Made by a program: the position numbers and the translations under genes. This document shows positions 24,830 to 33,044 of a stretch of 64,000 nt of DNA, piece after piece. The notes beneath the pieces were generated by a model. It ran no database searches. It was not told the DNA's origin and saw only the letters and a program-made list of their open reading frames with translations. The first letter of the stretch is position 1. The number at the start of each line of letters is the position of its first letter. This stretch comes from Planctomycetota bacterium (GTDB lineage Bacteria; Planctomycetota; MHYJ01; JACPRB01): contig JACQVR010000115.1 in assembly GCA_016209705.1 (NCBI GenBank), positions 1-64,000 on the forward strand, read 5' to 3'.

Positions 24830-25792
24830 TCACCTCAGTATATCCATTCGGATCAGCTCCAGCTCCTGCCGGACCGTGACGTTTTCATTCAATTCCCGCT
24901 GGACGGCTTTCAGCGTCCGGTCCTTTTCCAGGCGGGCCAGACGCATCTCCTTCAGCCGGGCGGAAATCTCCTCCTCCGACAGCGACGAGGCGCGCAGCTC
25001 GCCGACTTTTCGTTCCGAATCCCGATCGTGCTCCGCGAGCGCGTCCTGGGCTTCGACGACTTTCCGGACGAGCGGCTTGACGATGTCGACTTCGGGAGGG
25101 TCGAGCTTGAGGGCGGCGATCGCTTCCCCCACGCGCTCTTCGACGCTGCGGCGCCGGCGACCGCCGAGCGGGCCGCCGAAGCCTCTGCCGTTCCCGAAAC
25201 GGCGTTGCAGCTCTTCGAACTTCTCCTTTTGTTCGGGCGTCAGGTGCTCCTTGATCTTCTCGGTCATCTCCCTCATGTCGTCCTGGAACTTCCGCATCTC
25301 CTCCTGCCAGTTGCCGCCGCCCTCGCGGAACGCCTCCATCCGCTCCTGGGTCTTCCGGCGGAGGTCGTCGATCCATTCCTTTACCTTGTCGAACACCTCG
25401 TCGCTGAGCTCCAGCTCGCGGCGCAGATTTTCCGCCATCTGCTCCAGGATGCGGTCGAGCATTCCGCCCCGACCGCCGGGCCCGCGGCCGCCGTCCCTCC
25501 CTCGCCGCGGCCCGTCTCCGCGGCGGGTCCGCGTCAGAAGCTCTTCATATTTCGCTTTCTGCTCGTCCGTGAGGATGGCGCGGATCTTGTCCTGCCGCTC
25601 CTTGTCGAGACGCTCCTGCGCTTCGCGCTCTTCCTTGAGAATGGCGCTCGCTTGCTCCACCTGCTCGTCCGTCAGGCCGAGCTGCTCCTTCAGAAACCGA
25701 ACCCGCCGCTGCTCCCCATCCTGCGGCCCTTGCGCCCAGCCGGCCGACGCCATGGCCAGGACCAGTCCCACGACCGACGCTTTGACCTTCAT
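24830..25792 (-). CDS. Periplasmic Spy/CpxP-like LTxxQ protein
   Basis: A 320-residue exported helical protein. The signal peptide ends at AQG (~residue 21). Three LTxxQ-type motifs are visible (LTDEQVEQASAIL, LTDEQKAKYEEL, LTPEQKEKFEEL), the hallmark of CpxP/Spy proteins that act as periplasmic chaperones or stress sensors. It is about twice their length, with an RGGRG-rich linker at ~92-108 and heptad-rich helices. It lies between the RseB-like gene and gspE on one strand, consistent with an envelope-stress role. Confidence 0.75.
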   Translation of the reverse strand: MKVKASVVGLVLAMASAGWAQGPQDGEQRRVRFLKEQLGLTDEQVEQASAILKEEREAQERLDKERQDKIRAILTDEQKAKYEELLTRTRRGDGPRRGRDGGRGPGGRGGMLDRILEQMAENLRRELELSDEVFDKVKEWIDDLRRKTQERMEAFREGGGNWQEEMRKFQDDMREMTEKIKEHLTPEQKEKFEELQRRFGNGRGFGGPLGGRRRRSVEERVGEAIAALKLDPPEVDIVKPLVRKVVEAQDALAEHDRDSERKVGELRASSLSEEEISARLKEMRLARLEKDRTLKAVQRELNENVTVRQELELIRMDILR

Positions 25793-25828
25793 AGTCCCTC
25801 CCTGAAGAACCGTCCCGACTCCACTCCG

Positions 25829-26851
25829 CTATTCCATCTTCACCAAATAGCGAACCACGTTTTCGAGCTCGGCCGAATCGATCTGTCCGGCGATCAGCAC
25901 ATCCGTCCCCCCGAGCGTGGTGTCCAGCACCGTCCCGCCCGCGGGATGCGACAGACGGCGAACCTCGACCGTCTCCGACGGCTCCCGCGCCGCGTCCTCC
26001 AGCCCGATCAGCCCGCGGAAGAACCGCCAGCTCGGATTCACGGAACTGGCCTGCACCAGGCTCATCGTGGTCATTCCGTCCGACCACAGGCCGATCAGCG
26101 CCTCTCCCGACCCGGGGATGCGGAGGAGCTCGAGCGACTTGAACCGGTAGCCCGCCGGGAGCCGGGAAGGTTTCCAGGTCGTGAACGTCATGACGCCGCG
26201 AATATCGTTCTCCGAGACCGATTCGCGTTCGATCGATCGAAACGGGCGGGGCCGTTTCGGCGCCTCTGCTTCCGTGGCAGGCTTGTGCTCTTCGGAAAGG
26301 GGAGGCACGTCCAACGTGAGGGATTCGAACCGCGACTCGTACATCGTCTGGCCTTGCACATCGAGCGCGCGGAACGCCAACGGCAACCGCAGTTGGCGAT
26401 CGACGGCCAGCTCATACGACGCCCGATTCGGATGCTTCGCTTCCAGCCGAATCCAGTCGACCTCGCGACCGGCGACGTGTCCGGCCTCCCCCCATGCCAC
26501 GTGATAATTCTCGAGGATGAGCTCCGGATCGGAGATGCGGGCCCGCGTGCGACGTCGCAACGGATTCCAGCCGCGCCTCGCCCGGGCCGGTTCGCCGGGG
26601 GCCGGCCTCACTCGGATGCGGCGCCCGGGTTCCACCCGGACGTCGATCTTTCTCGAATGAACGCCGTCCGGCTCGCGGGTTCGAATGGTGCGGCGTCCTT
26701 GATAGGCGAGGTGCTCCTCCGCCGCGCGGATCTCTTCCAGCAACGCCAGGGCGCGGCTGTTGCGGGCCTCGGCCAGGAAACCCAACGCGATGGGGCCCGC
26801 CAGCAAGGCCCAGGCGACGGCGGTCAAGGCCGTTCGAACGCCGCGGTTCAT
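25829..26851 (-). CDS. RseB/MucB-like sigma regulator
   Basis: A 340-residue exported or membrane-anchored protein with one N-terminal hydrophobic segment (~8-26). It has an RseB-type N-domain (LAYQGRRTIRT, VRVEPGRRIRVRP) and a small C-terminal domain with PSRLPAGYRFKSLELL and GTDVLIAGQI, as in RseB/MucB. In known systems RseB binds the anti-sigma factor and blocks its cleavage until envelope damage occurs. Its start overlaps the anti-sigma stop (ATGA), which fits that role. Sequence identity to RseB is by pattern only. Confidence 0.65.
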   Translation of the reverse strand: MNRGVRTALTAVAWALLAGPIALGFLAEARNSRALALLEEIRAAEEHLAYQGRRTIRTREPDGVHSRKIDVRVEPGRRIRVRPAPGEPARARRGWNPLRRRTRARISDPELILENYHVAWGEAGHVAGREVDWIRLEAKHPNRASYELAVDRQLRLPLAFRALDVQGQTMYESRFESLTLDVPPLSEEHKPATEAEAPKRPRPFRSIERESVSENDIRGVMTFTTWKPSRLPAGYRFKSLELLRIPGSGEALIGLWSDGMTTMSLVQASSVNPSWRFFRGLIGLEDAAREPSETVEVRRLSHPAGGTVLDTTLGGTDVLIAGQIDSAELENVVRYLVKME

Positions 26852-27321
26852 GGACGGTCTCCGGAAACCAGTAAGTCCACGACGCCGGCCTGCGACGGCT
26901 CAAACCCGGGCGTCAGGCGTCCGAGGGCGGCGGGGCCGCCGTGAAACGGGACATCCACCACGCGAATATCCCGAACGGGAGGGGACGACGGGGCGGGCGG
27001 CTTGAGCTGGAGCGCTCCCAGCGCCAGCAGCGCTCCGGCCGCCGCGGCGGCGAGCCATCCGGCCGTTCGCGACGTCCGGCGCTCCGGAACGCAGAATGGC
27101 CGGGCGACCGATACGCCGATCCGCGCGGCCAAGCCGGGCGGCGGCGCGGGCCGCGGCACGGCCCGCAGAAGCCGGGATTGATGCCGGATGACCTCCACGG
27201 CGTCCGCGCAGGGAACGCAGGAGCACACATGGTCGCGCACGCGGCCGGCGTCCCGGTCGACGAGGTCGCCCTCGACGAAGTCGAGCGCCATCGATCTGCA
27301 CATCTCGCACGTCAAAATCAT
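26848..27321 (-). CDS. Zinc-finger anti-sigma factor
   Basis: The 157-residue protein has the zf-HC2 anti-sigma motif near its N-terminus (CEMCRS, then HVCSCVPCADA, i.e. HxxxCxxC) and one membrane helix at ~88-106 (LAAAAAGALLALGAL). Its cytoplasmic half would hold the ECF sigma factor, encoded 34 bases upstream, at the membrane; the periplasmic tail would sense the signal. Overlap with the RseB-like gene indicates co-translation. Confidence 0.85.
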   Translation of the reverse strand: MILTCEMCRSMALDFVEGDLVDRDAGRVRDHVCSCVPCADAVEVIRHQSRLLRAVPRPAPPPGLAARIGVSVARPFCVPERRTSRTAGWLAAAAAGALLALGALQLKPPAPSSPPVRDIRVVDVPFHGGPAALGRLTPGFEPSQAGVVDLLVSGDRP

Positions 27322-27355
27322 AAATCGGTACCTCGCTGTCGCGCGGCCGGTCGGC

Positions 27356-27937
27356 TCATGATTCTTCCGGCGCGTCTCCGAGGAGCGTCTTCAAAGCCGC
27401 GTGGGCCATGAACAGTCGGGATTTCACGGTCCCGACGGAGACGTCGAGCGCCCCGGCGACCTCCTCATAGGACAACCCTTCCAGATATCTCATGACGATG
27501 ACGGCGCGCAGTTTGGCGCTGAGCCCGTTGAGCGCCGCTTGGACGCGTTCGTCGTTGAACCCCTTTTTCGGGGAATCGCTCTCCCGCGGGCCCGTCGCCG
27601 GTCGTTCCCGGGCGATCTGTTCCTGGAGCCGCGCGTGGCGGCTGATCTCGTTGGCCTTGTTGATCGCGCGGTTGGCCGCGATGCGGTAGAGCCATGTCGA
27701 GAAGCGGCTTTCGAACCGGAATCCCGGGAGCTCCTCGTACACTTTGAGGAAAATCTCCTGGGTGAGGTCGGCCGCCAGGTCGTGTTCGCCGACGATGCGA
27801 AAGGCCGTCGCGTAGACCCGGTCGAGGTATTTTTCATAGAGCGCTTGGAAGGCCTCGCGGTCGCCGGCGCGGGCGGCCCGAACGAGCTCGTCCTCCGGGC
27901 GACGGGGGTCCTTGCTCAAGTCCATAGCTTCAGACAA
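27356..27937 (-). CDS. ECF sigma factor
   Basis: A 193-residue RpoE-type ECF sigma factor. Region 2 is seen as AFQALYEKYLDRVYATAFRI, AADLTQEIFLKVYEELPGF and FSTWLYRIAANRAIN. Region 4 follows as LPAKLRA-like LSAKLRAVIVMRYLEGLSYEEVAGAL and VGTVKSRLF. It is the first gene of the minus-strand run that continues through the anti-sigma factor, RseB-like, Spy-like and T2SS genes, so it may control the whole block. ATG 27925 is an alternative start. Confidence 0.93.
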   Translation of the reverse strand: MSEAMDLSKDPRRPEDELVRAARAGDREAFQALYEKYLDRVYATAFRIVGEHDLAADLTQEIFLKVYEELPGFRFESRFSTWLYRIAANRAINKANEISRHARLQEQIARERPATGPRESDSPKKGFNDERVQAALNGLSAKLRAVIVMRYLEGLSYEEVAGALDVSVGTVKSRLFMAHAALKTLLGDAPEES

Positions 27938-28125
27938 ACGAGGCTTTCCAAAGGTTCGGTCCGCTCCGATTTTCTACGGGTCGGGGGCGCCGCACCACGA
28001 GAATTCTTCCGCGCGAAAGGGGCGGCTCACGGACCATTTTTCATGCAGCGCCGCCGACGGGATACCATAAACGATGTACAAAACGAGCCAAGAACCCATG
28101 TATAATGCAGCACGCCTGAAATGTG

Positions 28126-28153
28126 TTGACCGCGCTCCGACCCTCTATACAAT
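28126..28153 (+). promoter_or_regulatory. Promoter for FHA-dnaA
   Basis: TTGACC (28126-28131), a 16-base spacer and TACAAT (28148-28153) lie upstream of the FHA gene. A further perfect TATAAT at 28101-28106 could serve a second promoter, though its -35 is poor. The rest of the 388-base gap between the divergent sigma gene and the FHA start shows no gene. Confidence 0.5.
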
Positions 28154-28324
28154 GACCGCCGGGTTGTGAGAGAGGGGGCCGGGTACGGGGGAGAGAAGCG
28201 CCGCTCCGCGGCGCGCCCGGCTCCGGGGAAGCTTCCGACATCCGCCGGGCCTCCGGAGAGAGCCAGGCCTTCCCCTCTTTCCCGTCCCCGCGCCCCCAAC
28301 CGCGAACGAGTGGGAGCGTGCGGA

Positions 28325-28825
28325 GTGGCCCGTCTCATCCTGGAGTCGGGGGCAGAGCGGACGGAATATCTCGTCCGCGCAGCGGTCGTCGTCGGGCGGC
28401 AGAAACCCTGCGACATCGTCCTCGATGATCCATCTCTGTCTCGGGAACACATGGCCATCGGTTTCGACGGACAGGGTTACTTCGTCCGCGACCTGGAGTC
28501 CAGAAACGGAACGCGCCTGAACGGAAAAGCGGTGACCGGCGCGCAGCGACTCCACCCGGGAGACCGGATCCAGATCGGCCACACGACGTTCGTCTTTCAA
28601 CTCGGAACGGAGGACGCCGGACGGCCGGAGTCCCCCGCTCCCGAAGCGCCCCCGCCGCCGCGACCCGCCGCGCGACCGCGGGAACGGGAACCCCTGGTCG
28701 TTCAAGGCCCGGGGTGCCTGGCACGGATGTTCTACTGGTTTCTGCTTCTGGCGGTCGGTGCGGGCGTCCTTCTGGGCGCCCGTGAACTTTTCACGTGGCT
28801 CCTTCTTCAGGCGCCTTCCCGATGA
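28325..28825 (+). CDS. FHA-domain membrane protein
   Basis: A 166-residue protein with an N-terminal FHA domain that binds phosphothreonine peptides: VVVGRQKPCDIVLDDPSLSREH and the RNGTRLNG loop contain the conserved Gly-Arg, Ser-x-x-His and Asn-Gly residues. A Pro-rich linker and one C-terminal membrane helix follow (FYWFLLLAVGAGVLLGA). GTG 28325 gives the usual FHA start (VARLILESG); the longer frame from ATG 28166 encodes low-complexity Arg/Pro sequence. The stop overlaps the dnaA ATG by 4 bases, so the two are translationally coupled. Confidence 0.85.
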   Translation: MARLILESGAERTEYLVRAAVVVGRQKPCDIVLDDPSLSREHMAIGFDGQGYFVRDLESRNGTRLNGKAVTGAQRLHPGDRIQIGHTTFVFQLGTEDAGRPESPAPEAPPPPRPAARPREREPLVVQGPGCLARMFYWFLLLAVGAGVLLGARELFTWLLLQAPSR

Positions 28826-30210
28826 TGCAGCTTACTGAAGAAACCCGTCAATCGATCCTCCAGCGCCTGGAACAGGCCATCGCCCCCGCCGTGTTTCAGA
28901 CGTGGTGCCGCAACTTGCGCTTCGACGCCGTCCGGGAGAACGTCTACGAGGTTCCCGTTCCCAATGCGTTCTATCGGGAATGGCTGGAGCGCGAGATCCG
29001 CGATCCCTTGGAGGAGGCGTTCCGGCAGATCTTCGGCCGCGCGCCGCAACTTTCCTTCCGGATCAGCGACGATCCGGAAACGGCGATCGTTCCCCTCGAA
29101 CCGAGTTCCGCCGATGCCCCCGCCGCGCCGCGCGAGGTTCCACCCGAGCCCCCTCGACCCGCCTCCGTGCCCGCGGGCGCCGCTCCGCTGCTCAACCCCG
29201 CCTATACGTTCGACACGTTCGTCGTCGGCCCCACCAACCGCGTGGCCCATGCCGCGGCACTCAGCGTCAGCGAAAACCAGGGGTACGTTCATAACCCGTT
29301 CTTTGTCCATGGCGGCGTGGGTTTGGGCAAAACACACCTCCTGCAAGCCATTTGCCGCGCGATCCTGGCGAGGAACCCGTACGCGCGAATCCTCTATCTT
29401 TCATGCGAAAGCTTCGTCAACGAGTACATCGGCGCCCTCCAGCGGGGCCGGATCGAGGCGTTCCGCCAGCGGATGCGCGGCTCCGACGTCCTGGTGATCG
29501 ACGACATCCACTTCCTCGCCGGCAAGGATTCCAGCCAGGAAGAGTTCTTCCACACGTTCAACGCCTTGCACATGGCGCAGCGACGGGTCATCCTGTCTTC
29601 CGACTCCGGACCACGGGAGATTCGCGCCCTCAAGGAGCAGCTCGTTTCGCGGTTCCTGGGCGGTTTCGAGGCCAGGATCGATGCGCCGACGTTCGAAATG
29701 CGCGTGGCCATACTGAGGAAGAAGGCGGAAATCAAACGGCGTGAGATCCCCGAGGAGGTGCTTTCCTTCGTCGCCGCCAGCGTGGACACGAACATCCGAG
29801 AACTGGAGGGAGCGATCAACAAGCTCATCGCCTACGCCTCCCTCTCATCGAGGCCGATCGACCTCACCCTGGCCCAGGAAACCCTCAGGGACGTCGCGAC
29901 CGCCGCCAAACAGCGCATCGGCGTCCAGAAGATCCAGGAAGTCGTCTCCCTTTTTTACGGGAAAAGGGTCATCGACCTGCGCAGCCGCACATGGACGAAA
30001 TCCACCTCCCGCGCGCGGCAGGTCGCCATGTTCCTTTGCAAGGAGATGACCAGCCATTCTCTCTCTGAAATCGGTTCCTTCTTCGGCGGCAAGGACCATT
30101 CGACGGTCCTTTACGGGATCGGACGGATCTCGGCAGCCATGACGAAGAACGAACAGATCCGGAGCGAAGTGGAATCGATCCGCAGGCTGCTTCGTGGGAA
30201 CAGCGAGTAG
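28822..30210 (+). CDS. dnaA: Chromosomal replication initiator DnaA
   Basis: The 462-residue initiator binds DnaA boxes and melts oriC. It has domain I (residues 1-80, LEQAIAPAVFQTWCRNL), a Pro-rich linker (~95-125), an AAA+ domain with Walker A GGVGLGKTHL and Walker B VLVIDDIHFL, and a C-terminal DNA-binding domain with KDHSTVLYGI. ATG 28822 overlaps the FHA stop; ATG 28825 is in frame too. Length is normal. The AT-rich region downstream is the candidate origin. Confidence 0.98.
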   Translation: MMQLTEETRQSILQRLEQAIAPAVFQTWCRNLRFDAVRENVYEVPVPNAFYREWLEREIRDPLEEAFRQIFGRAPQLSFRISDDPETAIVPLEPSSADAPAAPREVPPEPPRPASVPAGAAPLLNPAYTFDTFVVGPTNRVAHAAALSVSENQGYVHNPFFVHGGVGLGKTHLLQAICRAILARNPYARILYLSCESFVNEYIGALQRGRIEAFRQRMRGSDVLVIDDIHFLAGKDSSQEEFFHTFNALHMAQRRVILSSDSGPREIRALKEQLVSRFLGGFEARIDAPTFEMRVAILRKKAEIKRREIPEEVLSFVAASVDTNIRELEGAINKLIAYASLSSRPIDLTLAQETLRDVATAAKQRIGVQKIQEVVSLFYGKRVIDLRSRTWTKSTSRARQVAMFLCKEMTSHSLSEIGSFFGGKDHSTVLYGIGRISAAMTKNEQIRSEVESIRRLLRGNSE

Positions 30211-30307
30211 CGCCCGCTCTGCGCGTTTATGAAGAACGGGCGGTGTTTAGGACTTAGCCTGCCGGATGGGAGACGCCCTGCTCCAAGGAGCGAGGCCGTT
30301 ACGCCCG
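30211..30307 (+). other. Candidate structured element, copy 2
   Basis: It begins at the first base after the dnaA stop with a 10-bp stem, one mismatch (30211-30220 with 30233-30242). It then has TTAGGACTTAGCC, a GCTCC-AA-GGAGC hairpin, and GGCCGTTACG. The order of parts and several sequence blocks match the element at 1014-1106, but here ACG stands where that copy has its ATG. It may also end dnaA transcription. Confidence 0.4.
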
Positions 30308-30329
30308 TAAGCCATTCTCGCCGGCTCGA

Positions 30330-30600
30330 GTTCTGTGAAAGATTCCGAAGATGATTGGAAGTTTCAACAAATACAGGCTGAAAATCCGGATTTTTTTTGA
30401 TCTACCCAAAACCCCAACAATCTTCAACCCAACCCATACGCAAGTGTTCCCCACAAATTAACATCAGTATAACGCCATAACCATTTACAAAGCATATAAT
30501 TACTGCGATTCTCCACAACAAACCCACAACTCAAACCCTACTGATCTTATGAGTACTTCTTTAAGAGGATTCTATAGGATACCCGAACAGATCAAAAGTG
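30330..30600. other. Candidate oriC
   Basis: This AT-rich stretch follows dnaA and breaks sharply from the GC-rich surroundings. It carries DnaA-box variants on the minus strand: TGTGGGGAA (30455-30447), TGTGGAGAA (30517-30509) and TGTGGGTTT (30528-30520), the second one base from the consensus TGTGGATAA. An A/T tract (GGATTTTTTTTGATC, ~30381) may be part of the unwinding element. There is no gene here. Position next to dnaA is the common bacterial arrangement. Confidence 0.55.
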
Positions 30601-30611
30601 AAACAGGGACC

Positions 30612-31367
30612 TTATGGATTGCACGTCTGGCATGGTAGCTTGCCGGCATTCTCAGCGTGCTTTTTGCTTTCGTAGAATACCTTGTCCTCATCATGAGCGT
30701 CTTGCATGCCGGGGCAATAGGAGAAGTGGAAGGCTTTCTGGTCGACAGTTGATACGAATTCTCCCAGCGCTCCTCTGGACATGTATTCATCGATCGAAAG
30801 ATCGAACGCTCGAAGCGCCTCATCTTCGCTGTCGAATGTCTGGACGAAGCGGGTCAGGCCAAGGCGGTCCAGGGTGTACTTGGAGTCCGGGGAGAGCCCG
30901 AAGAATTTGACGTCGCCGCCCCGCGCGCGGGCCTCATCGATGTAGGAGATGAACGCCGATATCCCTCGGCTGTCCAGATAGAGGAGGCGCCGGGCGTCGA
31001 CCGCCGCGTTGCGGAAGCCTTGGTCCATGAGGCGCTCGAAGGCCCTTATGACGGCGTCACGTTTGGATTCGTCCAGCCGACCCGAAAGCGAGAGGATGGG
31101 GATGCTGCCGCGCTTCCGCAGGTTGACGGAAAGGACGCGCTTCTTTCCTTGCCCGATTCTCTGCTCTTCGAGAATCTTCTGGACGGCGGCTCTGGAAAGC
31201 CTCCGGCGCTCGACGAGGATGCTGCCAAGGCGGGGAGGCGCCCTGCGCTGGGCCAAATGATGCCTCTGAAGCGCCAGCGCTTCATCGACATGGTGGGCCT
31301 GGACGAAGCCTTGGCGAACGAGAAGTTCCCCAATCCGGTGATAAGTGTTCTGTAGCTTGTTTGTCAC
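30612..31367 (-). CDS. MshEN-STAS fusion with Ada-like zinc tail
   Basis: A 251-residue protein with three parts. Residues ~10-70 repeat the MshEN pattern (IGELLVRQGFVQAHHVDEAL, LGSILVERRRLS), known in other proteins to bind c-di-GMP. Residues ~85-190 are a STAS domain (LSLSGRLDESKRDAVIRAF, LYLDSRGISAFI, where the Ser after Asp is the usual phosphoacceptor of anti-sigma antagonists). The tail (FHFSYCPGMQDA, then PCQTCNP) resembles the Cys4 metal site of Ada. The combination suggests a signalling switch; I do not know a named family with this architecture. Confidence 0.75.
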   Translation of the reverse strand: MTNKLQNTYHRIGELLVRQGFVQAHHVDEALALQRHHLAQRRAPPRLGSILVERRRLSRAAVQKILEEQRIGQGKKRVLSVNLRKRGSIPILSLSGRLDESKRDAVIRAFERLMDQGFRNAAVDARRLLYLDSRGISAFISYIDEARARGGDVKFFGLSPDSKYTLDRLGLTRFVQTFDSEDEALRAFDLSIDEYMSRGALGEFVSTVDQKAFHFSYCPGMQDAHDEDKVFYESKKHAENAGKLPCQTCNP

Positions 31368-31461
31368 GATTGCCGCTCCACGCTATTCATCAATGAAGTA
31401 TAGCACAAAAGCGCCGGACTGGAGGCTATGGTTAAGCAAGAAAGGGCTTCCGGCGTCCATC

Positions 31462-32079
31462 TCAGACTGCATCGGAGAACTCCTCCGTGGTAAAGGCGTG
31501 CAGGCGGCAGGTCGGGGCCCGCCACGCCGCGGGGGAGAGTCCAGCCTTCAAGCAGGCTTGCTCCAGGAACTGCGGCGGCGACCAGCCGTGGTCCATGGCG
31601 ATCCGAGGCAGGAGAAGGCCTGAAAGGCCGCCCTGGGCCACGTACAACCCGTCCTCGCCGATGCGTACGTCGGCGGGACCTGAAATGAATCGAAAAGGGG
31701 AGAGAATGTTGATCTCCAGCCTCAACTTATCCACTTCGATCGGGGTGACCGGATCGAAACGGTTGTCATCAAGCGCCGCGCTTCGCGCCATTTCCCGGAC
31801 GGAAACCCACAGCGGCTGGGCGAAGGCGATGTGCCCTACGCAGCCGCGCAGGTCGCCGTTCTTTCGCAAGGTCACGAAGGCGGCGCCGGGCGTTGCCAAG
31901 GCTGCGGCCAGCGGGTCCGGCGGCGGAGGGAGCGGCCATCCGCCGGCGGCCGCGCGGAGCGCCTCGCGCGCAAACCGAAGCAGCGCTCGACGATCCGTCG
32001 CGTCGAGCCGTGGCGCGGGTCCTGGCCGGTCGAGTATCGCGATCCGTGAATTATAAAACGGCCCGCCAGTCTCGACAAT
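31462..32079 (-). CDS. AMMECR1 / AmmeMemoRadiSam system protein A
   Basis: An AMMECR1-domain protein with the hallmark LRGCVGHI (residues vary around the LRGCIG motif), followed by DPVTPIEVDKLRLEINILSP and LLLPRIAMDHGW. Homology clearly extends to codons near 32020 (LDATDRRALLRFAREALR), yet the only standard start codon in frame is TTG 31899, which would cut off this region. No ATG, GTG or TTG lies between the ompA-like stop and the domain; ATT 32079 is the first possible near-cognate start. Family role is unclear; the Memo and radical SAM partners are not in the window. Confidence 0.75.
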   Translation of the reverse strand: MVETGGPFYNSRIAILDRPGPAPRLDATDRRALLRFAREALRAAAGGWPLPPPPDPLAAALATPGAAFVTLRKNGDLRGCVGHIAFAQPLWVSVREMARSAALDDNRFDPVTPIEVDKLRLEINILSPFRFISGPADVRIGEDGLYVAQGGLSGLLLPRIAMDHGWSPPQFLEQACLKAGLSPAAWRAPTCRLHAFTTEEFSDAV

Positions 32080-32089
32080 CCCGACGGAA

Positions 32090-32812
32090 CTACTTGCCCG
32101 GCATTTCCGCGGAAGCGGGAGCCACGCCCGATCTCACGACGAAGATCTCAACCCGTCGATTCTTCTTCATGTTGGTGGCGTTGCGGTCGTTGGGGGCGCG
32201 CGGCGAATTGTTGCCCATGCCGACGCATTCCTCGAACGCGCTTTCCGAGATGCCGTAGCTCTTGAGCTGGCCCATGACCGCGACGGCCCGACGGGCGGAA
32301 AGCTCCATGTTAGTGTCCGTGTCGAGCGCTTGCTTGGTCTTGGCCCGCACCACCGGGGCGCGATCCGTGTGGCCCACCACGCGGAAGCGGACATTCTGAT
32401 CTTTGTGCGCCTCGGCGAACTTCTTGAGGATCTCCTTCCCTTTGACGCTGACGGCGAAGCTGCCGCTGTCGAAAAGGAGATCCGTGCCGGTGATCCACGC
32501 GCCCCGCCGGGCGTCGTATTCCATGCCCTCCTCGCTGTCGTTGCCGCGCAAACCGCGGAGCGCTTCCTGAAGCTGCCGGGCGATCTGGGCGTACAGTTCG
32601 TCGGTGGTCTTGGCGATCATGCGCTCGTCCGACTGGCGCAGGAGCGACTGGACCTGGACTTCCAGGTCGCGGTTGCGCTGTTCGAGCGTGGCGATGTACT
32701 CCTTCTGGGCGGCGATGTCGCGCGAATACCGGCTGGCGGGCACGGAAGCGCAGCCGATGGACGCGACCGCGGCGGTCAGAAGCGCGACGACGGACGTGAC
32801 GCGAGCGGACAT
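32090..32812 (-). CDS. OmpA-family lipoprotein
   Basis: The 240-residue lipoprotein has a signal peptide ending in the lipobox SIGC (Cys20), a coiled coil (~35-65, EYIATLEQRNRDLEVQVQSLL) and a C-terminal OmpA domain with LLFDSGSFAVSV, VRFRVVGHTDRAP, LSARRAVAVMGQLKSYGI and NRRVEIFV, the peptidoglycan-binding motif. It would tie the outer membrane to the cell wall. ATG 32812 follows GAGAGGGGG; the upstream ATG (32842) has no ribosome site. Confidence 0.9.
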   Translation of the reverse strand: MSARVTSVVALLTAAVASIGCASVPASRYSRDIAAQKEYIATLEQRNRDLEVQVQSLLRQSDERMIAKTTDELYAQIARQLQEALRGLRGNDSEEGMEYDARRGAWITGTDLLFDSGSFAVSVKGKEILKKFAEAHKDQNVRFRVVGHTDRAPVVRAKTKQALDTDTNMELSARRAVAVMGQLKSYGISESAFEECVGMGNNSPRAPNDRNATNMKKNRRVEIFVVRSGVAPASAEMPGK

Positions 32813-32895
32813 GGGAACCCCCTCTCCATAGATCGTTGCCATCCCGGCGCGCGAAGACGCGTCCGGGGCCGCCCCCCTCCGGGCCAGCGGTATAA

Positions 32896-32924
32896 CTTAT
32901 ATATCATAAAGCACAGTATGTCAA
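32896..32924 (-). promoter_or_regulatory. Promoter for OmpA-like gene
   Basis: On the minus strand TTGACA (32924-32919), 17 bases and TATAAG (32901-32896) form a near-perfect sigma-70 promoter. Predicted transcription start is about 77 bases before ATG 32812. Confidence 0.75.
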
Positions 32925-33014
32925 GCCGATTTGATAGAGAACGTTCATCCCCCCGTGCCGGCGCGGGAGCGACTTCCGAGGCGGGGGTCGCGCATTCTGT
33001 TATGATATATTTTG

Positions 33015-33044
33015 AAAACTTTTTGTAACGTTACGAAAAGTTTT
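33015..33044. promoter_or_regulatory. 30-bp AT-rich palindrome
   Basis: The sequence is symmetric around GTAACGTTAC (33025-33034), with AAAACTTTT on the left and AAAAGTTTT on the right and one mismatched pair in 15. A further TTTTGTAAC direct copy lies at 33052-33060. It may be an operator or a cruciform-forming site; it lies ~90 bases upstream of the ompA promoter and no gene covers it. Confidence 0.5.

Noticed and set aside
26318-26345. Second T-arm-like GGTTCGAATCCC (minus strand)
   Set aside because: It lies inside the RseB-like coding region and no other tRNA parts are present.
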